Position numbers and translations under genes: made by a program
Notes under the pieces: generated by a model
What the model saw: only the letters and a program-made list of their open reading frames with translations
Databases searched by the model: none
What the model was told of the DNA's origin: nothing
Part shown: one piece after another, positions 20,594 through 33,820 of the stretch
How positions within the stretch are numbered: the first letter of the stretch is position 1
Layout of the letters: each line of letters opens with the position of its first letter
Assembly (NCBI GenBank): GCA_033239005.1
Contig: BSQZ01000001.1
Coordinates: forward strand, 11,568,500 to 11,632,499
Reading direction: 5' to 3'
DNA from: Lamellibrachia satsuma
Lineage: Eukaryota; Annelida; Polychaeta; Sabellida; Siboglinidae
DNA: 64,000 nucleotides

Positions 20594-20660
20594 CCTTATG
20601 AAAATATACCATGGTAAATGCATGATATACCATGATATACTATGGTATATTTTCATAAGG
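20594..20660. mobile_element. Foldback element, complete
   Basis: Ends CCTTATGAAAATATACCATG and CTATGGTATATTTTCATAAG form an inverted repeat of about 23 bp with one mismatch around a short AT centre that itself repeats TATACCATGATATAC. A 34-bp minisatellite starts at once on the right side. Confidence 0.8.
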
Positions 20661-20663
20661 GCA

Positions 20664-21225
20664 GAACAACTACTTTCTTTACTGGGACCTGCCACCAGAA
20701 CAACTTCTCTTTTTACAGGGGTCTGCCACCAGAACAACTACTTTCTTTACAGGGGTCTGCCACCAGAACAACTTCCCTTTTTACTGGGACCTGCCACTAG
20801 AACAACTTCTTTCTTTACAGGGGTCTGCCACCAGAACAATTTCCCTTTTTACTGGGACCTGCCACCAGAACAACTTCCCTTTTTACTGGGACCTGCCACT
20901 AGAACAACTTCTTTCTTTACAGGGGTCTGCCACCAGAACAATTTCCCTTTTTACTGGGACCTGCCACCAGAACAACTTCTTTCTTTATAGGGGTCTGCCA
21001 CCAGAACAACTTCTTTCTTTACAAGGGTATGCCACCAGAACATCTTTCTTTACAGGGGTCTGCAACCAGAACAACTTCTTTCTTTACAGGGGTCTGCAAC
21101 CAGAACAACTTCTTTCTTTACAGGGGTCTGCCACCAAAACAACTTCTTTCTTTACAGGGGTCTGCCACAAGAACAACTTCTGTTTTTACAGGGACCTGCA
21201 GGCATGAACTTTTTTCTTTACAGGG
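20664..21225. repeat. 34-bp minisatellite, about 16 units
   Basis: The unit is about CAGAACAACTTCTTTCTTTA followed by CAGGGGTCTGCCAC, with CTTTTTACTGGGACC variants that themselves alternate in pairs (a higher-order pattern). All plus frames are largely open with a 34-residue period because 34 is not a multiple of 3. No host gene features, so treated as non-coding. Confidence 0.95.
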
Positions 21226-21804
21226 GTTTGTCACCTCTGTCATCACAAAAATGCAACAGCAAACAAAAGTTGTCTACAAAACAACTGTTTATTTGTCACA
21301 ACATCCATAATGGCCAACAACTGAGCTAGCAGCTACATCTATCATGAAATACACAAGACTTACATGATATATTATTTACAATGTACATTATCCAATTAAA
21401 CCTATTTGCCACAGTAGTCTGACTCAACAGCTGGACTCACTGAATTGCCAGTGGTACATTATTACACACTGTGATGTTACAGTAGGGTTATCTTATAAAA
21501 CAAGTACAACTCTGACCTAAAAATAACTACTTAATATATTCATTTATGGTTGCGTCTTTGATAAAATCTGACTAATTAACTTATGTTTGTGTGTGAACTC
21601 GGACATCATTCATGATCAGATGTATGAAACAAATTTTGAAACATACCACATTTAAATCGCATTTTACTATAAACATTGTTGTACACATGTATAACACCCT
21701 CCCCACACCCTCCATAGAGGCCAACACTACAGGATGAAAAATTACATTACCCCTCAGAAGTTATCCTGACAGTGATGCTAGACACCTGCTGAGACGTTTT
21801 CATT

Positions 21805-22500
21805 GGTCGAGGCCTGCTGGGTCTAGTCAACACCCAAGGCCTGCTGGGTTTAGTCAACACCCAAGGCCTGCTGGGTCTAGTCAGCACTCAAGGCCTGCTG
21901 GGTCTAGTCAGCACTGACTGCCTACTGGGTCTAGTCAATACCCAATGCCTGCTAGGTCTAGTCAGCACCCAAGGCCTGCTGGGTCTAGTCAGCACTGACT
22001 GCCTACCGGAACTAGTCAGCACCGAAGGCCTGCCGGGACTAGTCAGCATCGAAGGCCTGCTGGGTTTAGTCAGCACTGATAGCCTGCTGGGTCTAGTCAG
22101 CGCTGAAGGCCTGCTGGGACTAGTCAGCTCTAAAGGTCTGCTGGGTCTAGTCAGCACTGACTGCCTGCCGAGATTAGCCAGCACTGATAGCCTGCCGTGA
22201 CTAGTCAGCACTGAGGTCCTGCTGGGTCTAGTCAGCACTAAAGGCCTGCTGGGACTAGTCAGCTCCAAAGGCCTGTTGGATCTAGTCAGCACTGGCTGCC
22301 TTCCTGCTGGGACTAGTCAGCTCTTGAGGCCTGATGGGACTAGTCAGCCCTGGAGGCCTGTTGGGACTAGTCAGCCTTGGAGGCTTGCTGGGACTAGTCA
22401 GCTCTGGAGGCTTGTTAGGACTAGTCAGCCCTGAAGGCCTGTTTGGACTAGTCAGCCCTGGATGCCTGTTGGAACTAGTCAGCACTGAATGCCTTCGAGA
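21805..22500. repeat. 27-bp minisatellite, about 26 units
   Basis: The unit is about GGCCTGCTGGGTCTAGTCAG followed by CACTGAA. Since 27 is a multiple of 3, the minus strand gives a nine-residue repeat (LTRPSRPSV and variants) over 134- and 67-codon frames. There is no splice context or start/stop logic, so it is probably not translated. It lies between NFRKB and HS2ST1. Confidence 0.93.
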
Positions 22501-23540
22501 CTAGTCGGCATACAAAGAGTAAATGAGACATATTTTCACATCGAGCATACCACATCCACTAATATCCCTGAGTACATAAACATGTTCTACAACTCAACTG
22601 TATACCCAATGAAGATAAAAGATGCACCACAAAAAACCCCACACATGGCCATAGATTCAGTAATGTAAACACTAGAAAATGTACCTGTCTGATCTGATGG
22701 ATGGGCGATTGTAAGCCACATTATCACATAAAAATAGACCACAAAATTAACTGCCATATTAATGTCAATTTCTTCTCTACAAGTTATATTCTGTGTGATG
22801 TTCGTATCTACCATCTGGCAGCCGTTGGCTTGTTGGATACATATCTGCAGAGGGTGTACCTGTGTACAGTGGCTCCACACAGTGACTTGAATAAAACAAT
22901 GATACAATTGGTACAACACATAAGCACCAGGGTGCGCCACCACCACGACTAGGATGTACATAAATGGAAAAATCTGGCACCATAATGTTTAGTTATTGTG
23001 TCTTGAAGGCAATATGCAGCTATAGACAGTAGAAAACATTTTCTTTTCCTGTTTCAGCCACATTGAAGGGCCTACAGCAGGCAAAGATGAAGTTTCCACC
23101 ACAAAGGGCAGTACCCGTTGGAAACATGACAAACCAGACACTACTGGCCATCTTCTTTAGCCAGAGGTGCATTAGTTATCACCCCTAGCCCTAGCGTATG
23201 CACTCCTTCACAAAGTTCAACGATGTCCCATTTGGCAAATGTAGCTCATCTCCATGATACTTTGGCCATGTGCGCATAACTGCATATTTGATTTACCTTG
23301 TGAATATCAACAAACCGTAGTTGTATAATTATCAGTTAGGTGAGTGGCTACAAGTAATTTAAAATACAAAATGTACACGGTGTCCACCAGAGGTGTCTAC
23401 CAGGAGTTTCCATCTTGGGTATCCACCAGGGGCCTGCACCAGGACTGTCCACCAGGGGTGATGTGTATAGACACCAGCAAGTGATTCAAGGATGGCACTG
23501 GGTATAAACATTTGCAACCACTTGCTCAATGCTTGTTAAA
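22500..23540. other. Intergenic, no gene seen
   Basis: Between the 27-bp array and the likely HS2ST1 3' end. A 124-codon minus frame (22587-22961) is hydrophobic and cysteine-rich, but has no recognisable domain, and the matching plus strand is also open. Short CACCAGG-type repeats occur near 23380-23460. Confidence 0.5.
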
Positions 23541-23546
23541 AATGGA

Positions 23547-23552
23547 TTTATT
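23547..23552 (-). terminator. Candidate polyadenylation signal of HS2ST1
   Basis: AATAAA on the minus strand, 384 nt downstream of the HS2ST1 stop. It is the nearest clear canonical hexamer, but use of it cannot be shown from sequence. Confidence 0.4.
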
Positions 23553-23597
23553 TTCGCACCTACAGTTCACACACTATTTGCCTTACACACTTCAACC

Positions 23598-23675
23598 ACA
23601 GTGCAGGAATACCAGCCACAGTGCAGGAATACCAGCCACAGCGCAGGAATACCAGCCACAGCGCAGGAATACGGG
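23598..23675. repeat. 20-bp tandem repeat, four units
   Basis: CACAGTGCAGGAATACCAGC repeated four times with a T-to-C change in the later units. It lies inside the probable HS2ST1 3' UTR. Confidence 0.9.
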
Positions 23676-23935
23676 TCAGTTTCACCGGATTGTCAAATTG
23701 TTGTTGCTATGTAGATCAATGTGGACAGAATGTCCAGAAATCCAGTTGGCATGAGGTATTACTACAACCATCACGAGGTAGCATGTAGAAGAGTAACCAT
23801 CATGTGGACATGGTTAACATGTTGCCGCAGTGCCACAGGTTGCATATTATAGGGTCTTTGAGATGCACCGCCCGGCTGGCAGCCCACCTGCCTGCGTGCC
23901 TGCCCACCTCACCAGGTGTCACTAGTGTACCAGCC

Positions 23936-24156
23936 TCACCGTGGCCGTACTTTCTCGTACATAAACTGTTGTTTCCGTTCGTGTAAGTATCCGTCTTGTA
24001 GCTCGAATGTCTTTTTCTTCATTAGGTTGAACTGTTGTTTGGCAAACTCGTAGAATTCATTCTCCATGCGCCATGTGTCCCACTCATGCACCTTGGCGAC
24101 CGTCTCCTCCAACGGCGTCAGCTTGTTGAATGTCTTCCGCAGGTGTGACTTGTGAC
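23936..24156 (-). CDS. HS2ST1: HS2ST1 coding exon 8 (C-terminus)
   Basis: Encodes residues 286-358: [28 protein letters not shown] [14 protein letters not shown], and the end MYEKVRPR before TGA. Acceptor GTATTCAG. Confidence 0.97.
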
Positions 24157-26379
24157 CTGAATACATGAAACAACAAACAACATTTTATCAACCTGAGTGC
24201 ACAGAACAACATTGTTCACATTTTATCAACCTGAGTGCACAGAACAACATTGTTCACATTTTATCAACCTGAGTGCATGTTGCAGCAATCAAACTGTAAC
24301 TTGCAGTAACCATACTGTAACATGCAGCAATCAAACTGTAACTTGAAGTAACCTAACTGTAACTTGAAGTAAACAAACTGTAACTTGCAATAACCAAATT
24401 GTAACTTGCATTAACCAAACTGCAACTAGCAGTAATCAAACTGTAACTTGTAGTAACCAAACTGTAACCTGCAGTAACCAAACTGCAACTTGCACTAACT
24501 AACCTGTAACTTGCATTAACAAACTGTAACTTGCAGTAACCACATTGTAACTTGCTGTACCCAAATTGCAACTTGCAGTGACCAAAACTGTAACTTGCAG
24601 TAACCAAACTGTAACTTGCAGTAATTAAATCAACTTGGAGTAGCCAAAATGTAACCTGCAGTAATCAAACCTGCAGTAGCAAAACTATAACTTGCGGTAA
24701 CCAAACTTTAAGTTACAATAATTAAACTGTAACTTCCAGCAGCAAGACTGTAACCTGCAGTAACCAAACTGCAACTTGCGCTAACCTGTAACCTGCAGTA
24801 ACAAAGTGGAATTTGCAGTAACCACATTGTAACTTGCAGTAATCAAATTGCAACTTGCAGTGACCAAAACTGTAACTTGCAGTAACCAAATTGTAACTTG
24901 CAGTAACCAAACATTAATTTACAGTAATTACACTGTAACTTGCAGTAGCAAGACTCTAACCTGCAGTAATGAAACTGTAACCTGCAGTAACCAAACTGTA
25001 ACCTGTAGTAACCCAATTGTAACCTGCAGTAACCAAGCTTGCAGTAAAAAAATGTAACTTGTTGTAACCAAACTGTAACCTGCAGTAACTAAACTGCAAC
25101 TTGCAGTAAGCCGCGTTGAGCCTTACCAGACTGATAGAGTTGCGTAGCACCAGCAAAGAAGCGAGGTAGGGCCGCCTCGAGCACAGCGACAAAGTCTCCG
25201 AGCTGTTCCGTGACTCCCACGACCAGGTAGTGTTTCACCAGGTTGTATTTGGCCATCTGTAGCGCCCACTCGTTGCCTGGTCGCCTGGAAACGTAATTAT
25301 GAGTAATTAATTGTCTGTGCATTTCCTCTAACTCCAAATATCGTACTGAAAACTGGTGGATAAAAAATACGTAATACTGATTTTTTTACCCCCCTCTTAA
25401 TAACACCAGATAACGAAGCAAAATTACATCTAGAAAATTCAACAATGCTAAAACCTGCCAAAATAACTTTGTCATATTAAGATAGTAATCAAGAACTGTA
25501 GTGCAATACAGACCAACACTGGGCTGCATGACCACAGAAGAACGGGATCTGCATCCAGAGATTGTCGGAAGAACAATCTGGATGGTCTTGAGCAATGCAT
25601 TCATCAAAGGTCTGAAACAGTAACGACACATCCCTCATGCAACTTGTCATTTAGAACACTCACACACCTACACGGGTTGATAAATGAATGGGACCCATCA
25701 TCTAATGATAGTCTTAATGCTAGCAGTTTAAAGGTCCGTTCTTATATAGCACGGTACCTAGTCCTTGGGACTGCTCAAAGCGCTTTACACTTCACCTTCT
25801 GGCAGACCTGCTGTTCATTCCAAGGCCATTTCAACTTCTCTGGGAAGCATTCAGCCATGCTACAATTACTGCACGAAGACTATTCATTCACATATCCACC
25901 ACTGTCTGTATTGCCAGGTACCCATTTATACAGCTGAGTAACCTGTGGCAATGTGGGGTAATCAAACTCGCCAAAGGTTCAAAGTGACTGCACTGGGACT
26001 TGAAACTGGGTTCTCCCAATTGAGAGTGGCATTCTAACCAGTATGCTATCGCGTCCCACTATAGTGTGAATATAAATAGCAGTGTGAGTAAAAATAAACC
26101 TGACAGATATGCGATAAGATAAATCGATAAAAAGAGGTTGGACTTGTGATAAAAAATCAATGATTTTCTTGTCCACTTGCCTTCTGCAGCTCGTTGCTTT
26201 GGCTGGCAATCTTCTTAAAACTGATTAAATGTCTACATTCCTTCTCACACAAAACATATTACCTAAATGTATCAAACTATTAAGTTTATCAACTTACATG
26301 TATTGTCAGAAATGACATGATTGACCCCAGTAAAGCAATGATATTTTCACTCAAATATATATATATATTTTAGTGAAAA

Positions 26380-26420
<41 letters not shown>

Positions 26421-29400
26421 TAAATATATATAAACAAGAATAGAAACAGGATTGTCATGAGCAATGATCATGATGAAACCAATGCTTGTCCATATAGCAT
26501 AACTAATCTTTAATAATAAATTTCTTATAAAGAGACCCATCCAAATAAATGTTCTGGGGCATTATGGAATGTTTTGTAAAATTATAAATAATAGATAAAT
26601 AATGTAAACTATTAAAATAACTGTAAAATCACAAATGTAAATATTTAAAATTGATAAATGCATAGATAAAAAAATAATAAAAACAATTAATAATTAACTA
26701 AAATCAGACATGTAAATAGACAAATAATTAAGTTAGAACAATTTAGAGTTACAATGATAAATAATAACAGTAGCTAAATATGAAATAATCTAAAAGAAAT
26801 AGTCATTGAAAAGGTGCGTCTTCAGTGCCACCTTGATCAGCACAACATTCGTGCACTGGCGCATTCTGATAGGTAGTGAGCATAATGCCGGAAGGTGAAG
26901 ATAAACGTACCATCTTGTTGCCTGACTTGCGTCGGCGGACGTGAGGTCGAAAGTCGTCGCCATGACGCAGGAAGTAGTAGTAAGAGACTAGTCTATCGAG
27001 GGGGTCCCGCAGCAGGTTGATATAGATGGGTTGATGCTGCATGATGCCAAACCTGCCAAAGCATTTGTATTTCATTCTACATTTCACACCCATTTCACTT
27101 CCCTTCATCACGTTAAAAAACTCCCTCCTCGATTGATTTAGCCCAGCACGAATCAGGTTCGTTGATGTTCAAATATGTAGTGTGTGAATAGTTTAAGTAC
27201 TATGCACAGTTGGTTTAATAAATCAGTGTACACTTTTATCAAAATCATCGAAACAGTTGATCTTGATCGTTAGATCTGGTAACGTGTAAAAGTGTGAACA
27301 GTCTTATGCCATAGTATGTAGGGCCAGACCAGTTTCGCCCTTTTTTGCCAAATTTTAATCGGATCCAGTCAAAAACAATTTAACAGTTTGTCCGATAATT
27401 TCACTAGAACTAAATAACAAATATGCACACACGAGCTAGCATGTCGCAGTGGATACATGGCCTAAAATTTGCAATTTAGCCAATATCAGTGATTTTGCCA
27501 TTAAGCAACTGTATTCAGCCAGCAAGTATGGGATGTTCAAAATGCTGCACCTCTGGCAGTGAGATTTTGGACTATGAAGCGGATTTGAACATGCGTAGGT
27601 ATTTTGGTGGTGACATTCCCAAAACACGGGTAGGCACATCAATATTTGGCCAAAACTGCCGGTTTTGAGGGTAGGCACGTTTGTGACATGATTAAAAGAC
27701 CTGCTCAGAATATTGACGACATGATGGCGCTGACCATGAATTTTCTTAATTTTTGATTGTCCAATTTTCTTATAATCAGACAAAACCTTAACATGGACAC
27801 CAATGCCATAATGCACTACGGTCTGACCTCATTAGCCAATACTGTTGCCACAAATGCTCATCTGCAGGTGCTATCAGTGCTGTGTAGATAAAGAACAAGA
27901 GGCTGGGGAAGTCAGCAGATAAGACCAGTGACCTGCCAGCTACTTCCTGACTAGGCAAGCCTCAAGAGGCTTGCCTTTTGCTCACAGGGAAAGGCAAGGA
28001 TCCAGGCTACCGGATACATACTGTTTCAAGGCTATTCGGAACCTTATTCAAATGCAATAAGCACGTATTTATTGCATGTAATAATTCTTACAGGTACATC
28101 ACTAAAGTTACTTGTACAAATATAAAATTATGACCTTTTTACGATAAAAATCACAACATCATGTGAAGTCACATGCATGGTATGGCTAGTGATTATGGAC
28201 AATATTCGATGATATTTTCAGAAAATATTCAATGATAAATGTACACACAATATATTATTTGGAGCTTCTGCTTCTTGATGACAGTATGCAGATGGTAGGT
28301 CACAGAATATATATGTGAGTGAGGTTAGCATGTGTAAATTTTTATTTTATGTTATTAACTCCAATGAAGATCTGCACTGAAACTGTCAAATAGGAATGTT
28401 GATTTTGGGCCTACTGGACATATGTCGCTACTGGGGTTGACACCTGCTTGTCTGGTAGTGCTCAACTTCCAGCAGCTCTCCAGACAGAACTAACTTGGCA
28501 TAAACTTTGTGTCTTCTGATGCGTAACTTACAGACAAAATCAATGTCTGATGAAACAAGAATGTCTCTTCACAGCATCCCCAAATGACAATTACCATAGA
28601 AACCAGACAACGAAATGCCAATACTTTTTTATACTGATAAATATCAGTCAACTGGTACAAATTTACTTGATTTACCAATGATAAAGTCGTATTTCCAGGA
28701 GATGCCAGCTCAATTTATTTGTATGCAATCAATATTCGTAATACACTGCACACTATTTATACTTTCATTTTATCTTAAACAAACCAACTAACAGTAATAA
28801 TTGATGCCTAAATTACATCAGAGATTGAATTAAATTGTTTACTGAATAAATGCAATTGATATGAGCGCTAGAACATAAAAAGCTGATAGGAATTATCTCA
28901 TATGTGCAGCCATTACTTGAGCCACATCAACATCAACATACAGATAGGAATTACCTGCCAAAGTCGAGATAGGCCATATGTCCGTGATAGATGGCTGGCT
29001 TCTTGGCATACCACGATGTGATATTGTGAACGAACCTCATCTGCAACACGATTTTCTGCATGTGACTTGTAACTGTTTGCATACTAATTGTACAAGCCAC
29101 TGGTTGTACAAATCTTCAATGTCGAAGATGAGATGACTGCAAGTTGCCGGATGTAATAATTCTAATAATATATTTTATATGAAATAGTGCCAGATCCAAA
29201 ATTGTTCAAGTCGCTTCACAGCATATTAAAAATTAAGATAGTTTAGAATTGCTAAATAAACAAATAGATAAATATATTACAATACTACTAGTAATAAGAA
29301 TAAATATAGCAAAAAAATTATATAGCAACATAATTATAAATAAATGAATAAATAAATATACATAAATAATAATAATGATAAGTAATGTAAAATATTTATA

Positions 29401-32400
29401 TAGTAATATCTTAAATACATGGTAGTAAAACTAAGTTTTTTATTTTGGTTAAATAATATGAATATGATTATGGAAAAATAGTCATAATTAAACTGTGATG
29501 GGTACAAGTGTACTAGTCTAGTGTACTGGGGCTAGAGGAACAGATGGACTTCAGTCAGCGCTGAATGTCAGGACTTTGGAGGGTTGTGGGTGAAAAAAGT
29601 AAAAGAGCAAGTGACAGAGACACTTGGTCGTAAGGGGACAACAACACATTGAACTATCGATGTGTCACAATACCATCAATTGTAAATTGAACTATCGATA
29701 CTTATCGTCGATAGTACACTGAACTATCAATAGTAAGTTATAGTAGCAATAGTTGGCAAATCAATTCAGCAGGTTATTTATGTCACTGTGATAATAGAAA
29801 TAAACATGTTTTTTCCATCATTTTATTTATTTATTAACCTCACATCAACAGATGTCGATTAGAACAGTGTCATTCACGGATTCAGTGTTCTGAATTAACT
29901 ACCTCCAAGGCCACATGATAGCGCCCCATCAATTATGGTTTGGGACAATTTTCCTCACTATTCGCTATTCCGTGATACTATCGCAATACTATAGTGATGG
30001 TCATGAAACTATCACAATACTATAGTGATGGTCATGATACTATCACAAAACTATAGTGATGGTCATGATACTATCGCAATACTATAGTGATGGTCATGAT
30101 ACAATCGCAATACTATAGTGATGGTCATGAAACTATCATACTAGTATTGCAGTAGTCATACAACTATTGCAATACTATAGTGATGGTCATGAAACTATCA
30201 CACTAGTATTGCAGTAGTCATACAACTATTGCAATACTATAGTGATAGTCATGAAACTATCACACTAGTATTGCAGTAGTCATACAACTATTGCAATAGT
30301 AAAACACGGTAGTTAGTATTCTGAGTTCAAGACCCAGACCAGGCATGGTATGTTTGATGTAAGAACCTGGCTCTCAACATCAAGGACTGTGTATCCCTCG
30401 TGACTCGTATGATCACGTTAATGTCAGCCCTGTCTCATTTAATGGGTGACATTAAAGAACCATTGATGACAACGTGGCAGCATAGAAAGGTTGGCTTGGC
30501 GTTATGTTCTAAAAAAAGGCTGGTTAGTTGAATGAGACCTTGAAACACCATACAATTGTAGTATTAAACCACAACATACAGACTAGTCAGTTAACAGACC
30601 GTTGCTGAGTGCTGTAAACTACTAGCTTTTTTATTTTATTTCAACCCATATTACATGTTATGCTATGCAAAATTTTTCACAAGATGTTATCTGATTATGT
30701 AACTTGACTGTCAAACCAATTATAACAAGTATACATAATATAAAAATTAATATGTACCTTGTATAAACTCACATCCCTACTTCTTGCAATTTGACACAAG
30801 TTTGACACAAGTGTGACTATTAATATCTTGATTAAATTTATTATTTATAATAAGTAAACATAAACAGAATTTTATAATTCGCTGGGCACTCACCTGGTCG
30901 GCCACTGACAGGACGTGGTTGTTGCGCGAGACGTTCACATGCAACACGTGAAACTTGTTGGGCGCACACAAGTCATATGCAATGCCTGCGAATGACGTGC
31001 TGCCAGTCTTGGGGACGCGATTGTAAATAATGACCAAGTCATCCATATCAGCACTCAATAGTGGGTCCTGGAACGACGAGAATAACACAGTTATAGATAC
31101 CATTGTTTGGTCGATTTTGGTGATATTATTTGTCATGGAGTACCTGGGGTAACTGTATTCAGCAAGCAAATATGGAACATTCAAAGTGTCAGACCCTTGG
31201 CAGTAAGATGTTGCAGTATGATGCGGATTCAAAGATGCATAGGTATTTTGGTGGTGACATTTCCAAAACACTGGTAGGTGAATTAATATTTGGCGAAAAG
31301 TGCCAAATTTGAGGGTAGGCATGTTTGCGACATGATTAAAAGAGCTGGAGGTATGTGATTTTTATGAAACTTTTTTGAGAATATAAATAATATGATGGTG
31401 GTAGCTGTGAATTTTTAAAGAATTTTTGATGGTCCGATTTTCTTTTTCAGACAAAACATTAACATGGCCACCAATGCAATGATGCGCTGTGGTCTGACTT
31501 CTACTCACGAAAGCATTTTATTAATTCTATTAGCTAGAAAATGATGTATGCCCCTGTAGGGACTCAGCTGCAACCATAGGGAATGCACAAAAGCATTTAT
31601 CAAAAAAAAATGTTATTTTACATTATTAGGACTGTTAATCTCACTACACGCATGTCTCACAACACACGCATCTCACAACACACATGTCTCACAACTTTGT
31701 AATATTGTAACACTTGTCTCAGAACCCTTGTTTGAGCAGATAAGGGGTTTCTGACACAAAATAACACCACAGATTGCAGATTTAGTAGACCACACTATTG
31801 TTTGTTGTGTTTTAGATTGTATTTCATATGAATGTCCACATTAATCTGCAATGCTACTAAGTTACAGAAACAATACCTGCTTAACATGGCAAATATCTAG
31901 TATTTATGAACATCCTGATATACATATTTTACCTAAAAAATGACAAAAAAAGATGGGTATCTTTTTTAATGTTTCATATAATATATATATATATATATTC
32001 ACGTGTTGGAATATATTAAGACCAAACTGCCCACCAGTGGAGCCACTCACCATGTCACCGCTGCCACAGCCTACATTTGATGTGCAGATCTTGCACATGT
32101 TTATTTCCTTTGGTAAACATTTTTTTTTTTACAAGAAATCTCTGTTTCAATTGCATACAGTGTCTGTATTGAAAATGTGTCTAGAAACACAATAAAGTTT
32201 TTTTTAACTGCTATATTACTCAACTGCCTGTTGCAATGACGTAACAGGTCAGAAACAACAATGACGTTGCTTAGCCAACCATTTCTTTATACCACTCCGC
32301 AACTGTTCATTTTGAATTTATAATCAAGTTGTGGCAGTGGCTTTACGCTGGGTGGTGCCACGGTAGGGAAGTGTGGCCTAAGGCTAGTTTGAATGTGCAA

Positions 32401-33774
32401 CAATACAAAACAGTGATGATTCAACGGATTCTGAGCCATCTGCCAGAGTAATTACTGGTGTACATGTGCTTCTTTAAGTAAAACACAGACTTCTCAAGTG
32501 ACAGATGATGCCTGCTCCTACAAGTCTAGTTATGATTGATGAGAGAGTGCCAAGATCTTAAAGGGTACACAGGGATTCTCTGAAGTCTGGGTCAAGTAAA
32601 TGTAAAAGTACTTACGAACACGTGGGAAGAAGACGAAATGCCACAAAGAGTGGCTTCCACACAGTATATACAATACATCATCATACTTCACAACCCTTCT
32701 TATTTATTATTTTATATTCTAAGTACCTTGGTTACGCACAGTACTTGAAATGTACTTGTTATTTTGTCAAGTACATTCGTTCAAGTAGAACTATTGTACT
32801 TAAGTACAAATAGACCTACCACCATGCACACCACAAAAACAATTTCTTCAATAAATTTTTTTTGATTTTGTCTGAAATAAAAAGGCAAGCTGGACCATAA
32901 CTGTTTTTAAGAAGTTATTAATATAACATTAATTTCTTGCAAACACGTCTTGGTTAATCGCATTATTATTTTTTATGTATCATTATTTGTTAGTTGCGTT
33001 AATAAAAATGCATTAATTTGGCAATGGTATGGAGAACCCTCTGGGTATTGACTTCAGGGGGGGGTCTTTTGACGGGAGAGCTTTTAACCTGGACCCAATT
33101 TCCTTACGACCTTTCTGCCAGCTCAACATGGAACAGTGCCAACGATTTGAAAGCCTGGGAGTCAGATACACAGTTTATCACAGCCTGTCCAGCAAGCAAA
33201 GTTCATTGGACTGCATGTGACTGTTGGCTTCATTTCTACAAAGTTGACAGCTGTTCCTGCTGCTGCTACTACTGAGGTCAGACCACAGTGAATTATTGCA
33301 TTAGTGGCCGTGCTATCGGTTTTGTTTGATTATAAGAAAGCTGCACCATCAAAAATTCTGGAAAAAATCAACAGCCACCGCCATCATGTCACTGATATTC
33401 TGAACAAGTTTCATCAACAGCCACCGCCATCATGTCATTGATATTCTGAACAAGTTTCATCAACAGCCACCGCCATCATGTCATTGATATTCTGAACAAG
33501 TTTCATCAACAGCCACCGCCATCATGTCATTGATATTCTGAACAAGTTTCATCAACAGCCACCGCCATCATGTCATTGATATTCTGAACAAGTTTCATCA
33601 ACAGCCACCGCCATCATGTCATTGATATTCTGAACAAGTTTCATCAAAATTATGTACCTCCAGTTCTTTTAATAATGTCACAAACATGCCTACCCACAAA
33701 ATCAGTAGTTTTTGCCCAATATTAATACATCTACCAGCGTTTTAAGAATGTCACCATAATACCAACGTATCTTA

Positions 33775-33820
<46 letters not shown>

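Noticed and set aside
22587..22961. Hydrophobic 124-codon minus frame as a membrane protein
   Set aside because: No recognisable family, the opposite strand is equally open, and it lies where HS2ST1 3' flank is expected. Codons look random.
30777..31322. 181-codon minus frame as one exon
   Set aside because: Only 30894-31067 matches HS2ST1. The N-terminal part is MITE sequence and the C-terminal part is past the donor.
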